From Myxococcales bacterium (lineage in GTDB: Bacteria > Myxococcota > UBA727 > JABDBI01), in NCBI GenBank assembly GCA_023248595.1, contig JAHFEG010000004.1:1-51493 (forward strand): 51,493 nucleotides of DNA. The letters run 5' to 3'. This document shows positions 17,731-26,774 of this stretch, one piece after another. The notes beneath the pieces are model-generated. The model was not told where the DNA came from and did no database searches. It saw only the letters and a list, made by a program, of their open reading frames with translations. Numbering within the stretch: the stretch's first letter is position 1; every line of letters starts with the position of its first letter. A program made the position numbers and the translations under genes.

Positions 17731-19800
17731 ATGTCAAAAAAATTAGCAAACACTTTTAAGTTGCCTCTAGGTCTTACGTCGAAAATGTTGCTGGATGCGT
17801 ATGTGTTGATGCAGACATCACGCATGCTTGATCAGCGAATGCTGATTATGCTCAAACAAAACAAAAGTTTTTTTCATATTGGAGCGATGGGGCACGAAGC
17901 AATTCAAGTGGCTGCGGCATTGAATTTGACCAAAAAACGAGATTGGTTATTTCCATACTATCGAGATCAGGCACTTTGTTTGGGAATGGGGGAGTCGGCT
18001 TATGAATGCTTACTGGGATTTTTAGCAAAAGCAGATGATCCTAATTCCGGTGGCAGACAAATGCCGCAACATTATGGGCATAAAGATTGGAATATTCCCA
18101 CCAGCTCATCTTCGACGGGAACACAGTTTTTGCAAGCAGTTGGTTGTGCTTTTGCCACGATGCATAAAAGCCGGAGCGTACAAAAAAAAGTCAAGAAAAC
18201 TGACTACGATGTGACGTTGGTTTGTTCCGGTGAGGGAACCACCAGCCAGGGTGATTTTCACGAAGCGCTTAGCTGGGCTACCAGAGAAAAAGCGCCTGTT
18301 ATTTTTTTAGTCGAAGACAATCATTATGCAATTAGTGTGCATGTTAACGAACAACGCCCTGGTGGAAAAGTGGGACATATTGCCAAAGGTTACCAGGGTT
18401 TGCACTTAATTGAAGTAGACGGATGTGATTTTATAAAAAGTTTTGAGGCGATGCAAGAGGCTGTTGCGCATGCGCGCAGTGGAAATGGGCCTGTGTTGAT
18501 TGAGGCAAATGTCGTGCGCTTATTGCCGCATAGTTCATCTGATAATCATGATAAATATCGTACCAAGGTAGAATTAGAGATTGATCAGAGACGAGATCCC
18601 ATTTTAAAGTTTCGCGAATTTCTATTGAAGCATAATTTGGTACAAAAAATAAAGCTGGATGCTTTAGCAGAATCTATTCATGAAGAAATTTCACAAGCTG
18701 CTGATAAAGCTGATGCTGCTCTGATGCCAGAGCGTCACACGGCCTTACGATTTATCGATAGTGAAGAACCTGAACCAGCCTTAGTGCCTCCTGTGTTTTT
18801 ACCGAACAGCCCCGAAGTGGTTTTGGTTGATGCCATCAATCGAGCTTTGTCTGAGGAGATGGCGCGAAATGATAAAATGTTGGTTTTTGGGCAAGATGTA
18901 GCGAAGGGAAAAGGTGGTGTGTTCACTGCGACCAGAGGTTTGACTGATCAGTTTGGCGAAGATCGTTGTTTTAATGCACCATTGGCAGAATCGAGCATTG
19001 TGGGTGTGTCGATCGGCTTGGCCATGAGAGGCTATAAGCCGGTTCCTGAAATTCAATTCAGCGATTATATTTGGACAGCGATGATGCAAATTCGTAATGA
19101 ATTATGCACGGTTCGTTATCGGTCGAATAATGCTTTTTCTGCGCCTGTTGTCATTCGAACTCCAGTAGGTGGGTATATTCATGGAGGACTTTGTCATTCG
19201 CAAAATATCGAAGCGACCTTTGCACATTTTCCAGGTCTTAAAATTGCGTTGCCATCGACAGCTCTTGATGCTTATGGCCTGTTGAAGGCTGCTATTCGTT
19301 GCCAGGATCCTGTTTTGTTTTTAGAGCACAAAGCTTTATATCGACAAAGTTTTGCTAAAAGCCAATTGCCTGAGGATAAAGATTGGGTTTTGCCCTTTGG
19401 CAAGGGCGCGATTCGCAAAGAAGGCAATGACATAACCGTTGTGACTTACGGTGCATTGGTGCAACGTGCCTTAGAGGCGGCCAGAAAACTTCAGGAAGAA
19501 AATATCGACGTGGAAGTTATCGATTTAAGAACAATCCGACCATACGACTGGGATATGATTGAGACCAGCGTCAAAAAGACAGCGAAAGTTTTAGTCTTGC
19601 ATGAAGACTGTCGTTTTATGGGATTTGGCGCAGAACTCGCGGCTGAAATTTCAGATAAATGCTATGAATACCTGGATGGTCCAGTGAAACGTCTTGCCGG
19701 CGCTGATAGCCCCGTGCCTTTCAATTGGGACTTAGAAGAAATGATACTGCCTCAGCCTAAAGATATACTTGCGGCGATCCGAGACTTGGCGAGTTACTAA
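17731..19800 (+). CDS. Fused 2-oxoacid dehydrogenase E1 alpha-beta
   Basis: A 689-residue protein that joins the alpha and beta chains of a branched-chain or pyruvate-type dehydrogenase E1. The alpha half (1 to about 340) has FFHIGAMGHEAIQVAAAL, the active-site PYYRDQALCLGMG and the thiamine-diphosphate motif SGEGTTSQGDFHEALSWA. The beta half (about 365-689) has VFGQDVAKGKGGVF, RCFNAPLAESSIVGVSIGLA, TPVGGYIHGG and the FLEHKALYR segment. It decarboxylates a 2-oxoacid and acylates lipoyl-E2. The layout most resembles 2-oxoisovalerate dehydrogenases; pyruvate is the alternative substrate. E2 and E3 are not adjacent. The rarA gene follows 82 bases downstream. Confidence 0.93.
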   Translation: MSKKLANTFKLPLGLTSKMLLDAYVLMQTSRMLDQRMLIMLKQNKSFFHIGAMGHEAIQVAAALNLTKKRDWLFPYYRDQALCLGMGESAYECLLGFLAKADDPNSGGRQMPQHYGHKDWNIPTSSSSTGTQFLQAVGCAFATMHKSRSVQKKVKKTDYDVTLVCSGEGTTSQGDFHEALSWATREKAPVIFLVEDNHYAISVHVNEQRPGGKVGHIAKGYQGLHLIEVDGCDFIKSFEAMQEAVAHARSGNGPVLIEANVVRLLPHSSSDNHDKYRTKVELEIDQRRDPILKFREFLLKHNLVQKIKLDALAESIHEEISQAADKADAALMPERHTALRFIDSEEPEPALVPPVFLPNSPEVVLVDAINRALSEEMARNDKMLVFGQDVAKGKGGVFTATRGLTDQFGEDRCFNAPLAESSIVGVSIGLAMRGYKPVPEIQFSDYIWTAMMQIRNELCTVRYRSNNAFSAPVVIRTPVGGYIHGGLCHSQNIEATFAHFPGLKIALPSTALDAYGLLKAAIRCQDPVLFLEHKALYRQSFAKSQLPEDKDWVLPFGKGAIRKEGNDITVVTYGALVQRALEAARKLQEENIDVEVIDLRTIRPYDWDMIETSVKKTAKVLVLHEDCRFMGFGAELAAEISDKCYEYLDGPVKRLAGADSPVPFNWDLEEMILPQPKDILAAIRDLASY

Positions 19801-19882
19801 AAACAATCCCCATTGAGTTTTGGCATCTTTTGGGAAATCATTAGGCTCGTGTTAAGGAGTCAGGACTTTTCCAAGAAGATGT

Positions 19883-21202
19883 ATGAAAGAAAAAGATTTG
19901 TTCGAACAATCATTCATGCATGCAATGCCCCTCGCTGCCAGGATGCGACCTCGATCGCTAGAGGAGATGGTAGGACAGGAGCATTTGTTAGGAAAAGAGG
20001 GACTTTTATCCAAGTTACTAGAAAGAAAAGTGTTGCCCTCTTTAATTTTATGGGGACCTCCCGGTTCAGGTAAAACCACCATGGCGGAAAATCTGTGCCA
20101 TAAAGTAGAAGGCAAGTTGATTCGTATCTCGGCTGTCATGGCTGGTGTAAAAGAGATCCGAGAAGCCGTTTTATCTGCTGAAAAAAGTAGGCAGCAGGAT
20201 TTTCCATTAAAAACCTATTTATTTGTTGATGAGATTCATCGCTTTAATCGTGCGCAGCAAGATGCTTTGTTGCCTCATGTGGAAGCAGGTGTTGTCACTT
20301 TAATAGGAGCCACGACCGAAAATCCTTCCTTTTGTGTGAACACTCCGCTTTTATCACGATGTCGCGTGTTGGTATTAAAGCCGCTTGAGGTAGACCATTT
20401 TCATGCGCTGATTGCCAGGGCTTTAAGTGATTCAAGAAGAGGCGTGCAGTCTGATACTGCTTTGGATCTTGAAGATGTTGCCAGAGACTTGTTGGTATTA
20501 GCATCTTCTGGTGATGCTCGTATTTTACTATCGACATTGGAGGTTGCTGCAGACTTGGCTATGTGTGCCAAGTCCTCAGTAATTAATTTAGAGCATGTGC
20601 AGATGGCGGTGGGCAAACGATTAATCGCTCACGACAAGATGGGTGATGCGCATTATAATGTCGCGAGTGCTTTTATTAAAAGTATGCGCGGTAGTGACCC
20701 TGATGCCGCTTGCCATTATTTGGTCCGCATGCTCGAGGCTGGAGAGGACCCACGTTTTATTTTACGTCGCATGGCAATTTTTGCGAGTGAAGATATTGGC
20801 AATGCCGATCCGCAAGCGATTCAAATCGCTGCAGCTGCATTTCAAATTTTTGAATGGGTTGGAATGCCGGAAGGTTATTTGTCTTTAACGCAAGCAGCAA
20901 CTTATTTGGCTTGCGCTCCTAAATCGAATGCAGTGATGACTGCCTATAAAAAAGCTGCAAGCGATGTCGAAAAATTTGGTGCTTTGCCAGTACCTTTGCA
21001 TATTTGCAATGCGCCTACTGGTATGATGAAAAACATGGGATACGGCAAAGAGTATTGCTATCCTCATGATTATAAAAATAATTACATTGAACAACAGTAT
21101 TTGCCTGACAAATTGGTTGGGCAAAATTATTACATGCCTACTAGAAATGGCTACGAACGCTTTATTGTTGAACGGTTAGGGAAGTTGAAAAATGAAGTGT
21201 AA
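19883..21202 (+). CDS. rarA: Replication-associated recombination protein A (MgsA)
   Basis: RarA is a AAA+ ATPase of the clamp-loader clade that acts at stalled replication forks. Visible are the MRPRSLEEMVGQEHLLG start, Walker A WGPPGSGKTTMAE, Walker B FVDEIHRFNRAQQDALLPHVE, sensor 1 LIGATTENPSF, and the family-specific C-terminal part: GSDPDAACHYLVRMLEAGED followed by RRMAIFASEDIGNADP, then a YPHDY segment near the end. Length (439) is normal. The start is ATG at 19883. Confidence 0.97.
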   Translation: MKEKDLFEQSFMHAMPLAARMRPRSLEEMVGQEHLLGKEGLLSKLLERKVLPSLILWGPPGSGKTTMAENLCHKVEGKLIRISAVMAGVKEIREAVLSAEKSRQQDFPLKTYLFVDEIHRFNRAQQDALLPHVEAGVVTLIGATTENPSFCVNTPLLSRCRVLVLKPLEVDHFHALIARALSDSRRGVQSDTALDLEDVARDLLVLASSGDARILLSTLEVAADLAMCAKSSVINLEHVQMAVGKRLIAHDKMGDAHYNVASAFIKSMRGSDPDAACHYLVRMLEAGEDPRFILRRMAIFASEDIGNADPQAIQIAAAAFQIFEWVGMPEGYLSLTQAATYLACAPKSNAVMTAYKKAASDVEKFGALPVPLHICNAPTGMMKNMGYGKEYCYPHDYKNNYIEQQYLPDKLVGQNYYMPTRNGYERFIVERLGKLKNEV

Positions 21203-21211
21203 GGTGAGTTG

Positions 21212-22399
21212 ATGAAAAAATGGTGTAGCTTATTTTTATTGTCGTTAATGATTTGTAGTTTTCCATCTGTAGCAATTAACATAAATGTGGAGGTAAAGCC
21301 TTCGTACGCAGTTGTGATCGATGCCGGCAGTAATGGGTCGCGTGCGTACATATACCATTATCGAAAAATTAAGAATAAGGCGTTACCTAAAATAGAATTG
21401 ATGGCTTCTGAGGAAAAAGGGGAAAGGGTTCCTTGGCTAATGAAGATCACGCCAGGGATTTCTTCTTTTTCCCAAAATTTTTCTGGACTACAGGAAAACT
21501 TAAGACCTTTGTTGCAGTATGTAAAAGCAAAATTAGGAAATGACCCCAATGTGATTAAAAAAATACCGTTGATCATGCAGGCAACAGGTGGAGTCCGCTC
21601 TTTAGCTCTTTTAGAACAGAAAAAATTGATGCGCGACGTGCAGCTCGTTTTATCTCAGGCTGGTTTTGAAAATACAGGTGCTGAAGTCATTTTAGGCCCC
21701 ACAGAGGGAGTTTATCAATGGTTAACAGTCAATTATTTAGAAGAAAATTTAGAAAAACCCACTAAAACCAGAGGCATTATCGAAATGGGGGGTGCTTCAA
21801 TGCAGGTGACCTTTTTACCCAAAAAACCGCCGAAAAAATATGCTTTTCCTATAAAAATCGGCTCCCATTCTTATCTTCTTTATTCTTACAGTTATGATGG
21901 CTTTGGAGAAATGAGTGCCGTTGCCAAGTGGCAAAATCCAGATTGCCAGGGGCGGGGTGGTTTTTATAAATGCAAGGAGAGCATTTCCAAACATCTGTCA
22001 TATAAAAAATGTAATTTTCGAGGCGAGTGCGGATTAGATGGAGCCTATCAAACACCGATTCAAGGACGCTTTTGGGCAATTGATAATTTTCACGATATTG
22101 GAACATTAATTCAAAAGCCCTACTTCTCTGCGCATGGAGTTGAGGTGATGGGCCAAAAAATATGCGGCAAGACGATTTTACATCTTGAGAAACTTTATCC
22201 TAAAAGAGCAAGAAGAGATTTAGAAATTGATTGCTTTGACCTGGCATATTTCTCACTAGTGCTGTCTGGAGATGGGCGCCAATTTAAAGGAATGGGCTTT
22301 CACAAAAAAACGGAGCAGATTATGCCTGTAAGCGCAATTGGTAAAACAGCGATTTCATGGACTTTGGGCTCATTGCTATACCAAATTTTGATAAAGTAG
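21212..22399 (+). CDS. Secreted NTPDase (apyrase, GDA1/CD39 family)
   Basis: A 395-residue ecto-nucleotidase that would hydrolyse NTPs and NDPs to NMPs outside the inner membrane. It has a signal peptide (residues 1-21). All five apyrase conserved regions are recognisable: ACR1 VIDAGSNGSRAYIY (residues about 35-48), ACR2 QATGGVRSL, ACR3 GPTEGVYQWLTVNYL with the catalytic-base Glu165, ACR4 GIIEMGGASMQVTF, and ACR5 KTAISWTLGSLLY. Several Cys in the second half could form disulfides. The ATG at 21212 is preferred over TTG 21209 because AAGGTGA is well placed. This is mainly a eukaryotic family; Legionella pneumophila uses secreted members in infection. The nearby Pit genes suggest phosphate scavenging. 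Confidence 0.93.
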   Translation: MKKWCSLFLLSLMICSFPSVAININVEVKPSYAVVIDAGSNGSRAYIYHYRKIKNKALPKIELMASEEKGERVPWLMKITPGISSFSQNFSGLQENLRPLLQYVKAKLGNDPNVIKKIPLIMQATGGVRSLALLEQKKLMRDVQLVLSQAGFENTGAEVILGPTEGVYQWLTVNYLEENLEKPTKTRGIIEMGGASMQVTFLPKKPPKKYAFPIKIGSHSYLLYSYSYDGFGEMSAVAKWQNPDCQGRGGFYKCKESISKHLSYKKCNFRGECGLDGAYQTPIQGRFWAIDNFHDIGTLIQKPYFSAHGVEVMGQKICGKTILHLEKLYPKRARRDLEIDCFDLAYFSLVLSGDGRQFKGMGFHKKTEQIMPVSAIGKTAISWTLGSLLYQILIK

Positions 22400-22466
22400 C
22401 TTGCAGTTTTTTGAGAATTGCCCTAAAAAAAGTGGGTTGTAATCTTTCATGTAGTGAGCAAGTCAA

Positions 22467-22745
22467 ATGAGCACAACAAAAAGAAAAAATTTGAAAGTTG
22501 AGACCGTGGCATCCCGTAACGAAAATGTTTTTTTAGCACCTATCGAATTTGCTTTTGCTGCCGGCAATTGTTGGCAGGTCAAAAAGTTGGTTTTGGGTAT
22601 CGAAAAAGAGCCGCATGCCAGTGACAAAGAGAAGGCCCAAGCATTGTTGCTTTGGGAACGCATTAAAACTGATCCTATCGTTACTGCTATTTCTATTGTA
22701 GGAATACTTTTTTTTATCATTGCATCATGGGTATCTGTTAATTGA
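22467..22745 (+). CDS. Small membrane protein, unknown function
   Basis: A 92-residue protein with a soluble N-terminal part and a single C-terminal helix (about residues 71-90, TAISIVGILFFIIASWVSVN). The middle, FAFAAGNCWQVKKLVLGI and the DKEKAQALLLWERIKTDP segment, looks helical. I know no named family. It ends six bases before the DUF47 gene of the phosphate transport unit, so it is probably co-transcribed and may be an accessory of the transporter. The tail-anchor-like layout is inferred from hydrophobicity only. Confidence 0.72.
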   Translation: MSTTKRKNLKVETVASRNENVFLAPIEFAFAAGNCWQVKKLVLGIEKEPHASDKEKAQALLLWERIKTDPIVTAISIVGILFFIIASWVSVN

Positions 22746-22751
22746 GGAACT

Positions 22752-23420
22752 ATGCTTTGGAATATTTTCGCTAAAAATCCGTTTCAGTCCTTAGAAACGC
22801 TCATGAAAAAGGTCATGACTTGTTTCGAAAAAACAGAAGGTCTATTTGAGGCCTTATTCGCTGGTAATAAGCAGCGTGTGCACGCATTAGCAAAAGAAAT
22901 TAGTCAAATTGAACATGAATGCGATTTGCTCAAACAGGAAATGCGTTCTCATATTGCCAAAAGTGTGTTTTTATCATTGGATCGTCGTGACATTATCCAT
23001 GTACTGTCAAACATGGACGCTATCGCAGACATCTCAGAAGACTTAGGGGTCCTTTTAACCTTGCGTTGGATGGAATTACCAAAAGATCTACAAGAACCAT
23101 TCCGCAATTTATTAGCGCGCACACATCATGTTGTGATTGAGGCAAGTGGCGTCATTGAATTATTGCATCGGTTACTGGAAACAGGATTTTCTGGCCCAGA
23201 TGCAGAAGAAGTCCTAAAAAGAATTGATAAGATTGATCAATTAGAACACGAGGCTGATAAAGCCCAGGATATTTTTGGTAAGGCGCTCTTTGCGCATGAA
23301 GATGAATTTAAACCGGCAGCGCTTTTTATGTGGATTAAGATTTCGAACAAAGTGGGCGATTTATCCAATGCTGCTGAGCGTATGGTTAGTCATATTCGTT
23401 TGATGCTCTCTGCTGTCTAA
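22752..23420 (+). CDS. DUF47 / PhoU-like Pit accessory protein
   Basis: A 222-residue cytoplasmic helical-bundle protein of the DUF47 family, distantly related to PhoU. The Glu/Asp-rich segments that bind metal clusters are visible: EISQIEHECDLLKQEM, MDAIADISEDLGVLL, KIDQLEHEADKAQD and SNKVGDLSNAAERM. In many bacteria this protein is encoded with and regulates a Pit phosphate permease, which follows here. GAGGAA precedes the ATG. Confidence 0.95.
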   Translation: MLWNIFAKNPFQSLETLMKKVMTCFEKTEGLFEALFAGNKQRVHALAKEISQIEHECDLLKQEMRSHIAKSVFLSLDRRDIIHVLSNMDAIADISEDLGVLLTLRWMELPKDLQEPFRNLLARTHHVVIEASGVIELLHRLLETGFSGPDAEEVLKRIDKIDQLEHEADKAQDIFGKALFAHEDEFKPAALFMWIKISNKVGDLSNAAERMVSHIRLMLSAV

Positions 23421-23456
23421 ATTATATTTTATTATTATTTGAGGCTTTCGCAATTT

Positions 23457-24701
23457 ATGGATCAAGCGCTAATTATTCTCGGTGTGTGTCTTATCGTAGG
23501 TTTGTATATGGCATGGTCCATCGGGGCCAATGATGTAGCCAACGCAATGGGAACAAGCGTCGGTAGTCATGCTTTGACAATTGGTCAGGCAATTGCAGTC
23601 GCTGCTATTTTTGAATTTCTGGGTGCCTTTTTAGTGGGAGGACAAGTTACCAATACGATTAAGCAGGAAATTGTCGATCCCATGATGTTTGCCGGGGATC
23701 CGATTGGTTTTGCTGGTGGCATGACGGCGGCTTTATTAGCGACAGCTGTTTGGTTGCAATTTGCCAGCGCTAGAGGACTGCCTGTTTCAACGACGCATAG
23801 CATTGTCGGTGCGGTTGTGGGTTTCGGCATTGTAACTGGTGGATGGGATGCTGTTCAATGGGATGCTTTGACTGGTATCATTTTAAGTTGGTTTATTTCG
23901 CCTTTTCTAGGCGGCGTCATTGCTTTTGGGACATTTTTTATTATTCGAAAATATATATTGGATTCACAAGATCCATTGCGAATGACAAAAAAGCTAGGCC
24001 CATTTATGCTGTTTGTTGTAGTTTCAGCAACCTCGTTTTTGTTTTTTGAAAAAAGTTTAAGTGGCTTGCAATTAAATTACCGTGCTGAACTCGCTTTTTT
24101 TATAACAATTAGCTTTTCTCTGTTGCTCGTTTTCACTGCTAAAATGTTATTACTGCGCGGCAAACTGGAACCTTTGAATCGCGATAGCAATCTTGCGCAG
24201 GTGGAAAGAATTTTTGCTTGGTTTCAGATTGTGACTGCCTGTTTTATGGCGCTTGCGCATGGTAGTAACGATGTGTCTAATGCCATAGGACCTGTTGCCG
24301 CTGTTGCTTCGATTGTGAAGGATGGCTACATGTCCTCTTCCTCTGAAGTTCCTTTGTGGCTGCTTGGCCTTGGAGGACTTGGTATCGTTGTAGGTTTGGC
24401 AACATATGGGCGCAAAGTGATTGAAACGATAGGTACCGGCATCACAGAGATTACGCCGACACGTGGATTTGCCGCAGAATTTGGTGCTTCATTTACCATC
24501 TTAGTGGGTAGTTCTTTAGGGCTTCCTTTGTCTACGACACAAGTATTGGTGGGTGCTGTCATTGGCATAGGTTTGGCACGTGGCCTTGCCGGACTTAATA
24601 TTGTGGTGATTAAAAGAATCATGGGCTCATGGTTAATTACCATTCCAACCACAGGCAGCATCTCTGCTGCATTATGCTATATTTGGCAACTCGTTCGATA
24701 A
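23457..24701 (+). CDS. Low-affinity inorganic phosphate transporter (PiT family)
   Basis: A 414-residue inner-membrane symporter with about ten helices. The two inverted PiT signature repeats are clear: GANDVANAMGTSVGSHALT with STTHSIVGAVVG in the first half, and AHGSNDVSNAIGPVAAV with STTQVLVGAVIG in the second. It imports metal-phosphate or phosphate with protons or sodium. The ATG at 23457 was chosen over TTG 23439 because hydrophobic family-like sequence starts there, although its GAGG site is rather far (12 bases). It forms a unit with the DUF47 gene 36 bases upstream. Confidence 0.95.
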   Translation: MDQALIILGVCLIVGLYMAWSIGANDVANAMGTSVGSHALTIGQAIAVAAIFEFLGAFLVGGQVTNTIKQEIVDPMMFAGDPIGFAGGMTAALLATAVWLQFASARGLPVSTTHSIVGAVVGFGIVTGGWDAVQWDALTGIILSWFISPFLGGVIAFGTFFIIRKYILDSQDPLRMTKKLGPFMLFVVVSATSFLFFEKSLSGLQLNYRAELAFFITISFSLLLVFTAKMLLLRGKLEPLNRDSNLAQVERIFAWFQIVTACFMALAHGSNDVSNAIGPVAAVASIVKDGYMSSSSEVPLWLLGLGGLGIVVGLATYGRKVIETIGTGITEITPTRGFAAEFGASFTILVGSSLGLPLSTTQVLVGAVIGIGLARGLAGLNIVVIKRIMGSWLITIPTTGSISAALCYIWQLVR

Positions 24702-24799
24702 AGATGCTTGTTGATCAGTATAAGTAGCGTGTATTTTCAGTTGCTATTTTTCTGCTTTCTGATAGATTATGGGCTTATTTAATATTATATGAGGAACTT

Positions 24800-25732
24800 G
24801 TGAAGTTATTTATATCAATTAGCATGTTGTCGATTTTCTTGCTTGTGCCGGTTTCTTATGCGGAGACAGCTCAGGGTACAGCAAGGGCAATAGAGGGTTT
24901 TAACTCAATGCAGAAATATTATGCTGGGTTAAAGGGAAAATACACTTTTGCAGTTAAATTAGCCAACTCCTTAGAAATCACGACTTTAAATTCTGAATTT
25001 GAGCAAGAATGTGCTGAAATCTTAAGGTTGATAAAAGCAGTGCTAAAAAGTTTAAAAGAGGGAAACTCGGATAGTGAGTCCCTGAAGCTACCGCAAGCTA
25101 TTAAGAAGAAAGAACTGGAATTTAATACAATAGAGCTGAAAATTAGTAAAATGTTGACTGATATGACACAGGACATGGAAGCTGGAAAAATTCCGATAAA
25201 AGTGGCACTTCGAGATGAGAGAGCGTTAAAATTGGGTGTTTTTGCAGTAATTACCGGCTTTGCTGCAGGAGCTGTGGCTATGTACTGCACAAGAATTAAA
25301 AAATTATATAATGCGGCAAGCAAGCGCGTGGATAATTTGTTTAAATCTAAGAAGGCTGAATTGCCAAAACCTGAGCACAAATCAACAAAAACCAAGGGTC
25401 CGTATTTTACTCATGATTTTGGTGGAAGCTCAGGCGCTCGTGTTAGTGCGAGTGTCAGACCTGACAGTGGTGCTATATATGCAGCAATGGCACAAGACGC
25501 TTCTAATGGTTTGAAAAGGCCGCAAGAAGATGTCATCTGTGGTACGTTGCAGCAGCAATTAGATGTAGCTTTAGCGACTGAAAATGCTGGAAAGGTTCTT
25601 GAGTTTGCAAAAAAGTTGACCAGAGAAACAATGAACGAGATAGAAGAGCAGAGCCAGGAAGACTTGCGGGTATTTTTAGAAGAAAATGACAGCAAGGCTG
25701 CACGCAGAGTGTTGGAAAATTTATTTGATTAA
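24800..25732 (+). CDS. Exported protein of unknown function
   Basis: A 310-residue protein with a clear signal peptide (cleavage after VSYA, residue 21). A helical, charged region follows (about 25-145), then one transmembrane-like helix at about 147-163 (GVFAVITGFAAGAVAMYC), a Lys/Pro-rich linker, and a second helical part with TENAGKVLEFAKKLTRET near the C-terminus. I do not recognise any family. It starts at GTG with GAGGA five bases upstream. It ends about 30 bases before a strong bidirectional terminator, so it closes the plus-strand block of this region. Confidence 0.72.
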   Translation: MKLFISISMLSIFLLVPVSYAETAQGTARAIEGFNSMQKYYAGLKGKYTFAVKLANSLEITTLNSEFEQECAEILRLIKAVLKSLKEGNSDSESLKLPQAIKKKELEFNTIELKISKMLTDMTQDMEAGKIPIKVALRDERALKLGVFAVITGFAAGAVAMYCTRIKKLYNAASKRVDNLFKSKKAELPKPEHKSTKTKGPYFTHDFGGSSGARVSASVRPDSGAIYAAMAQDASNGLKRPQEDVICGTLQQQLDVALATENAGKVLEFAKKLTRETMNEIEEQSQEDLRVFLEENDSKAARRVLENLFD

Positions 25733-25764
25733 AAAATGACGCAATAACGATTTGTAGCATTCAT

Positions 25765-25796
25765 AAAAAAGCCACTGGACTTGCAGTGGCTTTTTT
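25765..25796. terminator. Bidirectional intrinsic terminator
   Basis: A perfect stem GCCACTG (25771-25777) pairing with CAGTGGC (25784-25790) around a six-base loop is flanked by six A on the left and six T on the right. It therefore works on both strands. It separates the exported-protein gene (plus) from the dehydrogenase gene (minus), overlapping the end of the latter by two bases. Confidence 0.93.
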
Positions 25797-26763
25797 ATGA
25801 AATAATATGCTTATTCACAGCATGGCGGATTAAATTTTGCAGAAAAAAATCTCGGGTTTGTTCTGCGAGTTGCAAGCCAACGCGATTTTGTGCTTCTTCC
25901 GTGGAAGCGCCTAAGTGAGGAGTGGCGATAACTTTTTCATGCTGCAGCAATTCATTGTTGGGCGAGGGCGGTTCCTCTTCAAAGACGTCGAGCGCGGCGC
26001 CGCTGACATCGCCGCGATTCAAGGCATTGAGAAGGGCTGCTTCGTCTATGACTCCGCCCCTGGCAGCATTAATAATGCGCATACCCTTTTTCATCTTGTG
26101 AAAAGCACCATCGCCGATAAGGTGATAGGTATCGCGTGTTAGTCCGACGTGAATCGAAATGAAATCAGATTTGGCATAGAGTTCATCGAGGGTAACCAGT
26201 GCTGCACCACAGGCAGTTGCTCTTTCTTGCGATACAAAAGGATCATAGGCAATCACGCGCATGCGAAGACCTGCCGCCAAGGTCGCAACAACGCTGCCAA
26301 TGTTTCCTAAGCCTAAAATTCCAAGAACCTTATCGTTAATTTCAGTGCCCTTAAATTTAGACTTTTCCCAAAAGCCTTTTTTAAGGGAAGCTGATGCTTG
26401 TGGAATATGCCTGGCTAATGACATGAGGAGCGAAATGGCATGTTCCGCAGTGGTAACAATGTTACCATCAGGTGTATTCATAACGATTATATTCGCTGCA
26501 CTGGCAGCAGGAACGTCGATATTATCGACACCAATTCCGGCTCGGCCGATCATTTTTAGTTTGGTGGCTTTTTGAATTAAAGTTTTATTGACTTGGGTTT
26601 GGCTGCGTACCAGCAAGGCATCATAACGATGAATAATCGCTTCGAGGGATTCGCTTTTTTGGCCGGTGATAACATCTACTTCAAATTGGGGAATGGATTT
26701 TAAAAATTCAATTCCATCGCCGGATAAAGGATCGGAAACCAGTATTTGAAATTGATCTTTCAT
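25795..26763 (-). CDS. D-3-phosphoglycerate dehydrogenase, short form
   Basis: A D-isomer-specific 2-hydroxyacid dehydrogenase of about 322 residues, likely catalysing 3-phosphoglycerate oxidation, the first step of serine synthesis. The NAD-binding motif GLGNIGSVVATLAAGL, the VRSQTQVNK and GRAGIGVDNIDVPAA segments, the catalytic-Arg loop INAARGGVIDEAALLNAL, the Glu in DVFEEEPP and the catalytic His in TPHLGASTEEAQ are all visible. No C-terminal ACT domain is present, so serine feedback is not expected by that route. The ATG at 26763 is chosen over TTG 26790, which lies inside nagZ. Other hydroxyacid substrates cannot be excluded. Confidence 0.88.
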   Translation of the reverse strand: MKDQFQILVSDPLSGDGIEFLKSIPQFEVDVITGQKSESLEAIIHRYDALLVRSQTQVNKTLIQKATKLKMIGRAGIGVDNIDVPAASAANIIVMNTPDGNIVTTAEHAISLLMSLARHIPQASASLKKGFWEKSKFKGTEINDKVLGILGLGNIGSVVATLAAGLRMRVIAYDPFVSQERATACGAALVTLDELYAKSDFISIHVGLTRDTYHLIGDGAFHKMKKGMRIINAARGGVIDEAALLNALNRGDVSGAALDVFEEEPPSPNNELLQHEKVIATPHLGASTEEAQNRVGLQLAEQTRDFFLQNLIRHAVNKHIIS

Positions 26764-26774
26764 GATGAAAGTCT

